Positions 35,481 to 47,584 of a stretch of 64,000 bases of DNA are shown here, one piece after another. The DNA is taken from the NCBI GenBank assembly GCA_030549775.1, contig CM060177.1:55120638-55184637 (forward strand), in the 5' to 3' direction. Each line of letters starts with the position of its first letter. The stretch's first letter is position 1. A program made the translations under genes and the position numbers. The notes beneath the pieces are model-generated. The model was not told the DNA's origin and did not search any database. It worked only from the letters and a program-made list of their open reading frames with translations. This DNA is from Tamarix chinensis (taxonomy: Eukaryota; Streptophyta; Magnoliopsida; Caryophyllales; Tamaricaceae).

Positions 35481-35835
35481 AAAGACTAGATGGAGTTAGG
35501 CTAAAATTTAGGCCACCAAGTACTAAAACTCGCACAAATTAACATAAGTTAACTACAATACATTCCCAACCCAACTCTCACTCACCGACATCCGGGTTTG
35601 GAATAATTGGAGTTTACTGAAAAATTAAGAAAAGAAATTTAATTCAAGGCCATATATTATGTAAAATGTCTTAGCACAAATCTTAAAAGATAGAGAATCT
35701 TTAGGAACTGTTCAAATACCAACATATGAGATCAGCTCAATTATCAATGGAAATGATACGCTTTTAAGAAAACTCTAATAGTAGCAAATGGTATCAGCTT
35801 AAATAATTGTTGAATGTATTGTATTTTTAAGAAAA

Positions 35836-35848
35836 CACTCTAATACCA
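35836..35848 (-). other. Primer-binding site, initiator-Met tRNA type
   Basis: On the - strand this reads TGGTATTAGAGTG, close to TGGTATCAGAGC, the usual primer site complementary to initiator methionine tRNA. It lies next to the inner edge of the LTR that begins at 35852, which fixes this LTR as the 5' LTR and the element as antisense. Confidence 0.75.
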
Positions 35849-35851
35849 ACT

Positions 35852-36645
35852 TGCAACACACCCATTTTTTACTACCAAAAATTTTCATTAGAAATATGTT
35901 GTGGAAATAGGACATAGTTTGAAAATAGAGTGTTATTACTGCACCTGACATTGGTTAGACGTCTATCATCTACCCTATATACAAGGCTAAATAAGAAAAA
36001 ATACTAAAACAGTATAGTGCATAATGATAATTTAATTGAAACCAAGTTCCAAAATTTTTACAACAACAACCCTAATGGGATTTTTTTCAAATAGTTACAA
36101 GGATATATTTGAGTACAAAATTTCAAAACATGGGTTGGGATATGAGGCCTAAAACAGATACCTAACTCCAACATAGGCCCCGTCAAGTCCTTCGGAATGT
36201 CCTCACTCACAACCTTGACCTAACTGAGGTAGTCCATTTACTTGCCATCCCTGAAGACCTGCACAAGGTCCTCTACTTGTGAGAATAAAAAGGTGATCGA
36301 GTAAATGGGCACATCAGTACACTATGTACTATGTAAACCAAGCCGCTCCTTCAATGTACACATGTATAATAGATTATCATACACCATATAGATCACAATA
36401 AGAATTATGAAGGCCATATTTATATATGCATAAGGATAAAAGTATATGAAATCATATTGGCATGCATAATTCCAACAAATAAAATACTCCATGCATAGAC
36501 TTACCACCTTTCCACATAGGCATGCACACACTTAATAGTAAGGAGAGACAAACAACTTCTATTGCTGCTTCTAATTGACCATAGCCTCAAGTTCAATTAT
36601 TAGTTTGTTTATGTATGAGATAAGTGAGTCAATCTATCAATATTT
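35852..36645 (-). mobile_element. LTR-D, truncated 5' LTR of the nested chromovirus
   Basis: It begins tgcaacacacccattttttac, matching 24361 onward (gacattggttagacgtct; ccctaatggg), and continues with sequence missing from the 24361 copy but present in the long LTR at 49455-49860 (ttactattaagtgtgtgc, then tggaattatgcatgccaata on the - strand). About 794 bases remain. The other end has been lost, and Athila-like integrase sequence begins at about 36645. Confidence 0.82.
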
Positions 36646-37500
36646 CATACTGCCCAGATCATCTTGATTTTAACTTCCTAGAGAATAGCTTTAACCTTAA
36701 GTTATAGAGCAACACCAACTACCCAGGATATAGCTCTTTTGGCTTTAAGTGCTGGTCATGAAATTTCCTATTCCTTTCCTTATACAACCAAGAACTATTG
36801 TATGAAGCAACCCTTAGCTCTTCGAGCTCATTCATTTGTAATTTTTGTGCTTCTCCTACAGCAACTAGATCAAAGTTGACAGTTTTAAGGGCCCAATATG
36901 ATTTGTGCTCTAACTCTATAGGTAGGTGACAAGTTTTTCCAAATACAATACAAAAGGGTGACATTCCTAGGGTAGTTTTAAATGTTATCCTATATACCCA
37001 CAACATGTTATTTTAATTTGGCTACTAGCCTTTTCTAGTATGGTTGACTACTTTCTCCAAAATTATTTTAATTTCCCTATTAGAAAGCTCAACTTGACCA
37101 TTTGACTATTGGTAATAGTTGGTGGCTACTATGTGATGAATTCCATCTCTTTACATAAGTTATTAAAACAAATTTTTACAAAAATGTGTACCACTATCAC
37201 AGATGATTGCCTTAGGAGTCCCAAATTACGTGATAAAATTTTGTTGTAAGAAGAGGATCACCACTCTGGCATCATTAGTTGGCAATTTGGTGGCCTCTAT
37301 CCATTTAGAAACATAATCCACAACTACTAGAATATATTTATTTCCAAAGGAGGATGAAAATTAGCCCATGAAGTCAATGCCCCAGACATCAAATAGTTCC
37401 ACTTCTAAAATTCCCGTTTTAGGCATTTCATTCTTTTGCGAAATGTTCCCAATTCATTGGCATTGCTCATTATTTTGGACCTCTTCCCTAGCATTTTTGA
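36646..37500 (-). pseudogene. Athila-like integrase
   Basis: From 37500 down there are zinc-region and core fragments. The clear part is 36719-37006: YRITFKTTLGMSPFCIVFGK, CHLPIELEHKSYWALK, NFDLVAVGEAQKLQMNELEE and YKERNRKFHDQHL, the Athila-type integrase C-terminal region. After one stop it continues LVLLYNLRLKLF..KLKSRW..GQYE to about 36650. Here it meets the truncated LTR-D. Confidence 0.9.
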
Positions 37501-39060
37501 ATATAGTGGGCTAATAAAATCCACTATGTAGGACCTTTGCTACAGTCCCATGCCTCCAAAATGACCTCCATAGGCTACATGGTGACAGGAGGCCAATATT
37601 TCCTTAGCCTCCTCTTCACTTACACACCTTCATATTAATCCATCAACACATTAGCAAAATAAGAATGGTTCATCCCAATAATATTACTTGAAGTCATGGA
37701 ATAATTCCTTCAACTGTTGGCAAGATTTGTTAGGGGATGGTGTTTTACATTCTTGGTAGTTAGCATTATTAGCCTACCAAGGTGGTTGACCCTACTTAAA
37801 TGTTAAGAATTATTAATCAGGGAGGTTCTCCTTAATCCAAACTTGTTTTTGATCCTTATCGTATCTTTCTAGTCCAAAGCGATGGTCTATAATTTGATTA
37901 TCATTCCCTTGACGATCCTTGATTTGGATATCAAATTCCTGCAAAAGTAAGATCCACCATAGCAATCTAGGTTTGGCATCTTTTTTTAGCAAGTAAAAAA
38001 AGAATAGCAGCATAATCAGTAAATACAACCACTTTACTTCTTTATACATAAGATCAAAACTTATCAAATGTAAATACTTCTGCCAATAATTCCTTTTCTA
38101 TAATATTGTAATTCAATTATGCCTCATTGAGTGTTTTACTAGCATAGTAGATCTAGTGGAAGAGCTTGTTCTTCGTTTGTCATAAGAATACTCCTATATC
38201 ACAATCACTTGCATCAAATTAGTTCAAAGGGTAGAGTCCAGTCAGGTCCTACAATAATAAGGGCTTTAATGAGTGCTAACTTTATTCTTTCAAAGGCTAC
38301 CTTACAAAACTCGTCAACCTCAAGCTTTATTTCCTGTTCCAACAACTAACAAATGGGTTTAGCAATTTTGTAGAAATCTTTAATAAATCTTTGGTAAATG
38401 TCCTAGAAAAAATTCATACCCCTCGTAATGGTGGGAGGAGGTAATTTTTTTATGAACTCCACTGTTTCCTTATCAACCTCCAATCCTGTAGGTGAGACCC
38501 TATAACCTAACTCAATAACTTCCTTAACCATAAAGTGATATTTTCCTAGTTAAGGACTAAGTTTTTCTTTTCACACCATATCAAAACTCTTTCTAAGTTT
38601 GCCAGGAAATCATGAAAACTATCTCCAAAAATAGAAAATCATCTATAAAAATATCTACAATGTCTTCAACCACATCTATAAATATAGCCATCATGCACCG
38701 CTGAAAAGTCGCAAGTACATTACACAAGCCAAAAGGCATTCACGAAAGGAAGATGTGTTGTAGGGGCATGTAAATGTGATCTTATGTTGATCTTCTAGTG
38801 CAATGGCTATTTGATTATAACTTGAGTAGCCATTTAAAAAATAATAAAAATATCTCCATGCTAATCTCTCAAGCATTTGATCAATAGAAGGAAGGGGGAA
38901 ATGATCTTTCTGAGTTGCTTTATTGAGTTTTATGTGGTCCACGCAAATACGCCACCCTATGACTGTCTAAGTCGTGAGCAAGTTATTTTTAGAATATTGA
39001 ATGATGACCATACCTCCTTTTTTGGGACACATTGAATAGGACTTATCTAATTACTATAGG
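37501..39060 (-). pseudogene. Athila-like reverse transcriptase and RNase H
   Basis: The RT blocks read DHIKLNKATQKDHFPLPSID, LNGYSSYNQIAIA (the equivalent of LDGYSGYNQI, first Asp lost) and EDQHKITFTCPY (38691-38942). The post-catalytic block is VIELGYRVSPTGLEVDK (near 38490) and the RNase H part QEFDIQIKDRQGNDNQIIDH (37813-37950). Frames break often. Lineage assignment rests on the KLNKATRKDHFPLPFIDQML-type block typical of Athila. Confidence 0.88.
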
Positions 39061-39489
39061 ATATTGGATAGATGACACCTGCATCGAGCCATTTTATAAT
39101 TTCCTTCTTCATTACCTCCTTCATTGTTGGGTTTAGCCGTCTTTGTTTCTCAATTGATGAACTTGATTGGTCTTCTAGCAAAATCCTCTACATGCATAAT
39201 GTTGGACCGATTCCATGTATATCTACCAAGGTCCATCCTACTGCCTTCTTGTGTTTTGTGGCATACTAACCAGCTATAACTACTAAAATTCAGGTAAGGT
39301 AGATGAGATAACGATTCATATAGTGTGCACCTTACCTAAATATGTATGTTTCAATTGAGCTGATAATGTCTTAAGTTCTAACGTAGGAGTCTTCTCAATT
39401 GATGGTTTAACTGGTTATATATCTCCACCGTTCAAAGTAAGAGGTTCTCAAGGTGTTGAGTAATTTATCCAACTACACCCTACCATATC

Positions 39490-40060
39490 TTCATCATCCT
39501 ATTCACTGGAATAATAGGTAGGGTAACTACTTGTTAGATGGTCTATGTCAAACAACCTAGATTCCTTGTGAAATTTTGTTGCATCAAAGTCATCACAAAT
39601 AGTTAAATCAATAATGTCAACTTGTGAACACTCATAATGATCCTCTTCTGGTAGTTTCATGGAATTAAAAACATTGAAAGTTTTATGCTCCTTGTTAACC
39701 CTTATCATCAATTCACCCTTTTGCACATCTATCAGGGTCATAGCAGTGGCCAAGAAAGGCCTACCCAAAATGATAGGGACCTCCTTGTCGACATCATGGT
39801 CGAGGATTATGAAGTATACTAGCAAGGTGACAATATCTACCATTACTAACACATCTTCATTCTTTCCTTTAGGGTGGACATATTATCGATCAGTAAGCTA
39901 GAGGGTGATAGTGGTAGGCCTTGTTTCCCTAATACCTAGCTTCCTAAAAATGGACAAAGGCATTAGATTAATACTAGAACCAAGGTCACAAAGGGCCTTA
40001 CCACAACACTTATCTCTGATGAAACAATAAATGGTCAAACACCCAAGGTTCTATAATTTT
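39490..40060 (-). pseudogene. Athila-like protease
   Basis: The frame reads LCDLGSSINLMPLSIFRKLG (the Asp-Leu-Gly-Ser active-site block, near 39960-40000), then DVDKEVPIILGRPFLATA and LIDVQKGELMIRV (39690-39800), and an acidic tail. DLG[AS]SINLMP and VPIILGRPFLAT are the retropepsin motifs of Athila elements. The tail frame at 39499-39852 is open for 117 residues. Confidence 0.9.
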
Positions 40061-42110
40061 TTCGGTTGTTTTTTGAGGAAAATCAAACTATATCTCTAGG
40101 TCATTGCTACCATCTCATATTCACATATTCCTTAAACTTGTGTTAAAATGTCCTTAAATTTTACATATTTAGGCATCTATTGGAGAGCTTCCACCAACGG
40201 AATGTTTATATGCAATTGACGAAGAATCTCTAGGAACTTATCAAATTACTTGTCCTCCTACTATTTTTTGAGTTGCTAAGGGAAAGATGGTGGTAGAATA
40301 AAGGGTTTAGGAACAATGTTCGACAATGGTTTACTATTCTTTTATGGCTCAAGTGTTGAAGTGGTGTCTTCTTTTGGGTTGTTCAAGTGATAAGTCTGTA
40401 TTTGGGAAGGTGCACAATTCAACCTTTTCTTTGAAGGTTCTACATTGTTGTTATGTTTGTTAGGGTGGGGCTCATCCTTAGTTCCATCCTATTAGTTGGG
40501 AGGTGTAATTTGTGTGCCCGATCTAAGGGTAATGGATGTACACTCCTCCCTACATTCTCTTATGGGGTTCTTAGTATCACTAGGCAAAATGCCATGAGGT
40601 TTACTACTCAGGGCTATAGCTAGATGCCCCATTTGTGTTTTGAGAGTTCTCAGGGAGGTTTTCTTGATCTAGATTACAACATTCATTTTAACCATGAATT
40701 TTTTATGAGATTTTCCAAAGAGTTGGAGTTATTGTGTTGGGTAGGAGGTTGGTGAGATTGTGATTGTTGAAGGTGTTGGGGTCGAGGATGGCAATAGCGT
40801 TGTTAGTTGTATTGATTGGTCAAGTTTTGCACATTATTTTCATTAAACCATGAGAAGATAGGATGTTGTCTCCAAGTTGGGTTGTAATGATTGCCATAAA
40901 GTTGTTGAGAGTTCTTGGCCTGGTTTCCATGTAGTTCACCAACACTGGATTTGCTAGACATTGCTCAAATAAATAACCTTCTATGCAATATACACATGAT
41001 ACTACAACTGTTGAGTAGTGGAATGTTACTCTCTTCTTTGTACCTACGAATTAGTGGGAGCAATATTTTTTAATAGGTTATTTATAGATAATACCTCAGC
41101 TCGTAGGGTTGTGATGGCATCGACTTCAAATGATCCCACTACTCTCACATTATGAACGATCCTGACACTACCCCCATTCTTGGTTGTTGCAAGCTATGGT
41201 CTTAATAATCTCATAAGCTTGGTCATAAGTTTTACTTAGTAGGGTACTATTGGCTAAGGTGTCTACCAAGTTTCCTATCTACGGATTTAGTCCATAATAG
41301 AATGTTTTTATTTGCAACCAATGAGGGATTCTATGGTTTGAACATTTCCTTAACAATTCCTTAAATCTCTCCCATGCATCATGGAGTTTATCATCTTCTT
41401 GCAAAAATATTTTAATTCTATTCCTAAGCTTGGAATTTTTGTTGGGAGGGAAATATTGGATGAGAAATATTGAACTAAGTTATCCTAAGAAGTGATTGAA
41501 CTAATCAGTAGCGAAGTCAGCCACTCCCTAGCATGATCTCTCAAGGACTAAGGGAAAAACTTAAGTCGCAAGGTGGTTTATGGAACTCCTTGAATTTTGA
41601 ATGTGTCATTAACTTCCATGAACGCTTTTAGAAGAAGGTGTGGATCTTCGGCAAGTTGGTCACTAAATTATCCTATGGTCTGTAGCATATGGAACATGAA
41701 AGGTTTAAGCTCAAAATGAAGGGCTTGGATTTTTAGATGGGCAATGGTAGGGTTAAGGTGGTCTTAAACTAGTAAAGCATAATCTCAGATGGCTTGATTA
41801 TGATCATCGCCTATAGGTGGGGTTTGTGCTCCCACAGGATTTAAGTTGATGTGAGGGGATAAGATCATGGGTAATCCTTTCCTCTGATTTGGTTGTGGCA
41901 CTGACAATCTGTTGTTACCATTGTCAGGCTATTATGGGCCTAAATGACTTATGTTGCCAGTACTTTCGGAGTTTGATCCTTCTCCTTGATGTTGTTGATG
42001 ATGTACGACCACTTGGTTTCTCCTTAGGGTGCACTCTATATCTCGATCAATTGGTACTAAGGTACTCTGATCAGTTCTGGTCATACAAGGTTTAGTCCTT
42101 CAGAAACAAA
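40061..42110 (-). pseudogene. Athila-like gag remnant
   Basis: Antisense fragments read FMEVNDTFKIQGVP near 41590-41630, LRLKFFP.SLRDHARE near 41520-41570 and the helix-rich region that follows, the usual Athila gag core (cFlricdtvk-ngv.ddaIrLrLFPFSLrdkA). The stretch nearer 40400-40900 is the variable gag-protease linker. Stops are frequent and no long frame remains. Confidence 0.75.
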
Positions 42111-42214
42111 AAAAAAAACTAAAAGTTACAAAAACTCTATTGTTAGCTATGTACTAAAAAAATGTTCATAGTACGTTATCCTTTAATATGTAGTATTTTT
42201 AAAAATTCAATCCT

Positions 42215-42232
42215 TCCCCAACAATGGCACCA
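42215..42232 (-). other. Primer-binding site, Asp tRNA type
   Basis: Tccccaacaatggcacca reads on the - strand as TGGTGCCATTGTTGGGGA, which is TGGCGCCGTTGCCGGGGA with its CpG-associated positions decayed. That primer site (aspartate tRNA) is usual in Athila-type elements. It lies ten bases from the LTR start at 42243 and fixes the element's antisense direction. Confidence 0.82.
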
Positions 42233-42242
42233 CAAAAATTGG

Positions 42243-43793
42243 TGTGTGTTTAGTTTAATAATTTTTGGTAGGGTAATAGTAATAATGGGGCACAACACAA
42301 TCGTGTAAGTATGCACGGTCAATTCAAGTAATAAAGTGATGAGAGGATGTTGATCCCACAGGGAAAGATGAATGAAATATGCTTCACCAAAGTCAATTGT
42401 TCTATGAACCTACTTATGTTACTAAAATTTGGTAGGGTGATGATGAAAATGTAAAGAAGTAAATAAATGCTCAATAAGTCACTAATATCAATGTAGGATA
42501 GATGGGAAGGGAATCCAAAGTTAGAGTCATGAGAGGAAAATTGTTAACACCAAGTGCATTTACCCTATGACAATTCATAGCATGTAAGGCTTAATGGATA
42601 TTAATCCTTTTACACTCAGTGGGTTCCAATCAATGGTAAAGCATACTCATAGTTTTTCTCTATCATAGTGCATGGGCCTTAGTAATGTCATGTAGAGAGT
42701 TTTGGAGTAATAATGACAAGGTTTCTTCACCTTTTGGTGCCAACCCTATCACCATTTGTCATCGTGAGTTCTGTACATTATCTCGATTGATATAAAATTC
42801 AGATGAGTGCCTAATGTGCCCAACATTCAACACTTCAACAATTACAGCTCAATAAAGTGAAATATCATTTAACCCCACATGACTAACATGTCAACAAATA
42901 CAACAACAAAGGGTTTCAATCTTTCCTTTTACTAAGGAGTTTAGCCAATGCCAAACTCCTTTTAGCCAAATAGAAGATAAAGAAGAGAAATAAGGAAAGG
43001 CGTAGGGTAGATTACGGTAATCCAATCCCTATCTAGCCTAATCAATCCTTTGTTTTCCTCTCTTGGTTGAGCTCCATTAGAACTATGTTTCTTCTTCTTC
43101 TTCTTTCTTCTTCTTCTTTCTCCTTTCTCTACTACTCTTCCATTGATATTGTTATCTCTCCCGATTAAGGATTGATGATCCATTAATGATCCCTCTTGCC
43201 TTCACCTGATCTCTTCATGGTGTAATTATAATGTGCAAAACGTGTAGATAGGACAAATGTCCTTTGGTGCTGTGATGGTCCACTGTACCCAGATCTCAGG
43301 GGGTTGTACCCTATGTCAAGTGACAGTACCATACAGTGGTCCCTTGGTGAATGCTACCAACTTCAAGAAATTTGTGCGTTCTTCATTTTTAGGCTAGCAG
43401 ACCTATGATGGTGACCTGGATGGTGGCTCTTATAGTCTTGGCAGGGTGCAGATATGCTTTGATATGCTAGGTTGTTGTTGTTCTTGCACATGCCTTGAAA
43501 TTAACTAAATAACATCATTAATCCTTTGTAGTGTCATAAGGGTGGAAAGTATTTCCAGTTCACAATGTATAAGAGCTCTTTTCAAGTTAAACTCAAGTGA
43601 ATCATTGGAGATCTCAAAAGATGGAAAATAGTTAAGAAACACACCCTATGACTCCTTCATGTAGTAAAAATTATAGATATAATTATACTCACATGGTCCT
43701 TTAATCAACTCAAATCTACTTATATCGAATACCTCTTAAGAAGAACAAAGAACTAATTAGAGTAGATATAAGATCTTACAAGATATATCAACA
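42243..43793 (-). mobile_element. 5' LTR of the Athila-like element
   Basis: It is the partner of 15499-17060, with extended near-identity (agggtaatagtaataatggg; aaatatgcttcacc; ggtttcttcaccttttggtg). It ends near ...atatcaaca, followed by tactag, which pairs with tactaa before the other LTR. A CT-microsatellite (43088-43125) makes up its leader. The two LTRs differ by many substitutions, so the element is old. Confidence 0.82.
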
Positions 43794-45912
43794 TACTAGT
43801 GAAACAAATCAAACCAAGGGTTACACCTCATCCATAGGCTATCTACCCTTACAGAGCCACCATTCTCAAAGTCAAGGTTTTACACTTTAAATATTAATGT
43901 TTTATGAGGTGATTATATTTATCACACATTGCACAAAATTTTATGTTTCCATACTTAAACATGTTTCGTTTATTTTTCAATTATCCACATAAACCCAAAG
44001 GTCAATGGTATAAATCAAAGTCAAAATCAAATTCAATAATAAGGTCAACCTATCAATACTCTAAGGTCAACCTTTGTCCAATTATTCACCTTAGATGTAT
44101 TAGATTAAAAATGACTAAATTGCCTTTAAAATCCTAATTACACCATTATTATCCAATTCAATACCAAAATTTAGTATAATGTTAAATTGCTATAAAAAGG
44201 CTAAAAGATAATAATGTACAAAGTTTTAGCACATAGGTAATCTATAAGGCTAAGTGATGCACTATATTTTCTGTTATACATGTTTTTCAAACTTACATAA
44301 ACAAACCCTAATCATGCATTTCTAATAAGTGATATATCCCGTGCAATATGCACATACATATTTATAGCATAATTCAACATTAAAGAGAAAAGTTAACACC
44401 ATGGCACATACAATATATCATTTATAACCCTAGAGCATGCAAATTAAAATTATCACAAATTATCCTTAATCATGCTTGAGTACTATCATGTTATGTATAT
44501 TCGCAAAAACTAGTGAGGATAATCATAAAACACTTAGCATGATATAAAAATAATAACTTAACAAGACTATATACCCTAATAAAACCCTAGTCATGCATAC
44601 TTTAACCTTTTACATATTTCACATGCATATATCTCATAATTTATAACAAATCAAACTTATGTGCTAACTATTTAAGATCATGTTATCATTTTATCACACA
44701 TTTCATAATGCTTGCATAAATTAAAACCCTATCATGATTCTAGATATAAACAACCTATAATGCTCATATAAAAATTTTACCTTCTCGTAAGTGCATGGAT
44801 TTACCTAAATCTAAGTTACACAAAAGCTACACCTCAATGATTACCTAGGCAAACAAAACCTAACAACAAATCTTAGCACCTAATATAATATAAAAATCAA
44901 CAAAAATAAGCAAAACCAAATCGGTAAATTGGACAGAAATTAACCGAAGCTAAGGAAATCTCCACGAGGTAACAACGTAGCAAAGGAGCAACAATAGGCA
45001 AAGATTAAGTTGCAACACCTTAGTAGCATAAGTTCTTCAAGCCATAAGGGGTGGAGAAACGTGACTAAGTCATATAGAAGAGGAGGAGGAATTATTCATC
45101 TCTCACACAACAAGGATAAGTAAAATGTGATGATGCCATGCAACAAAGAAGAGGGCAACATTAAAGGCTCATGTAATAAAGGTAATGGTATAACAATTTT
45201 GTGATTTAGATGAGGTTTTAGATTCATCAAGCGACTATCAACGTGATATATGCCAATGTTTATACATTGTGAGTTGCTCACATAAGGGAGAAGATGCAAC
45301 ATGAGGTTGTAGAGTTTTGACATAGAAGACTTTGATAAAAATTATGAAACAACGAAGGAGATGGTCTGGGATGCTACAAATAGAAGGTCGGGATGAAAGG
45401 GATGACTACATAGATAAAAGGCTCTAATTTTTGTTGGATCAAAAACAAAAAAGAGGAAGGAGCATTTATATAGGTGAGGGTAGCATGCAAAATAATGAGA
45501 CAGAGAGGAGAAGAACACGGGAGTCAGGCCGTGCAACTCAAGGTATGGAGGGAATAGGGGAGAGTTGGCATAAAAGAGAAAAATATGTCGAGGAAATGGA
45601 GAGTGAAAGAATACAAATATCACAATAGGGTTAGGGATTCTAGTTAGAGTAACCAAATCGAAAAAAAAAACATATCAATTAGTAGAGCTAAGGTTCCACA
45701 TCTAAACAGATACAGGTTAAGGTTCAAACTAGGGATAAAACAAATAACCTAACATTATCAAATTTTAACCTAATTAAATTTATGTTTAATTCACCATAAT
45801 AATACATGTAATAATAGTATAGTTAATACATAATATCTTACAATAATTATCATAATTAATTACATGTACTTATAAATTTTATAATTAGAGTTTTTATATA
45901 TAGGGTATTACA
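43794..45912 (-). mobile_element. LTR-B copy 2, second part (antisense)
   Basis: It resumes LTR-B after the Athila-like element: 43860-44110 parallels 8920-9170 (accattct..; ttatgaggtgat; aaggtcaacctatca..actctaagg), and a purine-rich antisense leader (44940-45640) follows as in copy 1 (10010-10860). It ends TATAGGGTATTACA. The open frames at 45096-45656 are reads of the leader skew. Confidence 0.75.
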
Positions 45913-46792
45913 TATATGGTTATGGCTATAAAGCCTTGTTGGATAAGTTTGATGTTATTTCATAAAGACCCAATTTGGTGACTTGGATGCCTTGGTTTGT
46001 GTTTAACGTCAACACTTATAAAATTAAGATTAGATTTATAAAAAAAATAGAGTTGTGATTTGTAATATCACCCATAATATGCTATAAATGAAATTAAGAT
46101 TTCATTTAAGCCTCTCTTTTTTTTACCTCTCGAGGTAGCTAATTAGAATTTAGTAGGTAGGTTGGTCCTTGCATTTATATTATTTTTACTTAGTACCTAT
46201 GTTCTTCTCTATCAGGTTAATATTGATAGGGGTATGTGCATATTTAAATGGAGTAGAATTAATATTGTGGCAAGTCAGCATAGCATCAATGTCCAATTTT
46301 AGTGGGTGTAGTATTTCTATACAAGCCTTCTAGCTCTTTATATGTCCATATTTTAAATGAGTGTCAAGTCTTATTTGTGTTACCCCTAATGAAAACCCCT
46401 TTAATGTATTATGACCGCATGTGGTGGGCATGGTATCCCCATTACGTGTTTTATGTTGTGATGACTTTTTCCATGGTAGAAAAATGGCTGTAATTGCTTG
46501 AACATCTTAATAATTAGAAAGTATATGGTCACTTAATGAAACAATAATAATACAACTTACCTTATATGAGTTTAATGAGTTAATATGGGTTGATATCCTC
46601 CTGTTATGATTTACATGCAACTATTGTTTATAATATGCGATCATGCGACCTTAATGTGCAGCATGAGCCTTATTATATTTTAGGCATTTTATTTTATTAG
46701 TAATCCACCGTACCGATACTACATTTGTGTGGTTAACATATTTATCTACCTTATATTATGATATGAATAGAGGACAATTTATAGGGCTCCTA
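45913..46792 (+). mobile_element. LTR-like fragment of unassigned family, right half
   Basis: This AT-rich stretch has no recognisable coding sequence. By position it should continue the sequence cut at 14418. I see no internal repeats that prove this, and the boundary pentamers (aaata and tatat) do not match cleanly. Confidence 0.3.
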
Positions 46793-47576
46793 TGTAATAC
46801 CTCACACTTTTGTGTCATAGATGGATGAGAAATTTTGAAAAATTATGGGCCTTTGATTTAAATTCAATGTTATGATTTGATTTGGAATAGAAATTGGTTA
46901 AAAATCATGTTGGAAAAATGAGGCTTAATGAGCTTTACAGACAAACCCATCGAATTGTTTTGTGAACCAATTGATTAGTTTATTGTTTTAGCCAAATTGA
47001 GTTCCTCGACAAAATCAATCGACTAGTTTAGAAAAATCGATAGACTAGTGGATGAACAATTGACTGGTATACCCTAACTGATTGACAAGTTCATTAAGCT
47101 AGTCATATTTTTTGAAGTTTGATTTTCTCAAAAAATTCTTACACTAAAATGGAACCTTATCCACTCATACCAATTGTTCCTAAGAGATTCCTAACTATTT
47201 TCATGATGCATTTAACCCAAAATATTTCCTCAATTTGTTTTGGAGGTCGATTGAGACACATGAGGGAGTGAGATGACCTTGGCCAATTATCTTCTTCATC
47301 CTCTCTCCTATGTTTGATTCTGAGATCGATTGCTTCAACCTCAAGCATGGTTTTGAGCAGTTAGAAGATTCCTTCCACTCTGACCTCCCATTCCTTCTTC
47401 CATATATGTTAATTCTATCCTATTTGACTTGAGCTCCCTAGAGTCCCTAATTTAGCTCAAGAGACTAGGTAAGCAAATCGTAGGTGAATTTGTCCATTCT
47501 GATCAAATTTAAATAGTTACAAGTAGGGTTTCAAGTTACCTTCCGAACCCTCTGTGTTTTCCTTCCATTAATTGGT

Positions 47577-47584
47577 TATAAATA
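47577..47584 (+). promoter_or_regulatory. TATA box of LTR-D
   Basis: TATAAATA lies upstream of the C/T-rich leader and downstream of the AT-rich U3-like part. It marks the likely retrotransposon promoter; transcription would start about 30 bases downstream. Confidence 0.5.

Noticed and set aside
45096..45656. Three open frames of 65-104 residues on both strands
   Set aside because: They overlap each other in the purine-rich antisense leader of LTR-B copy 2 and show no conserved domain.
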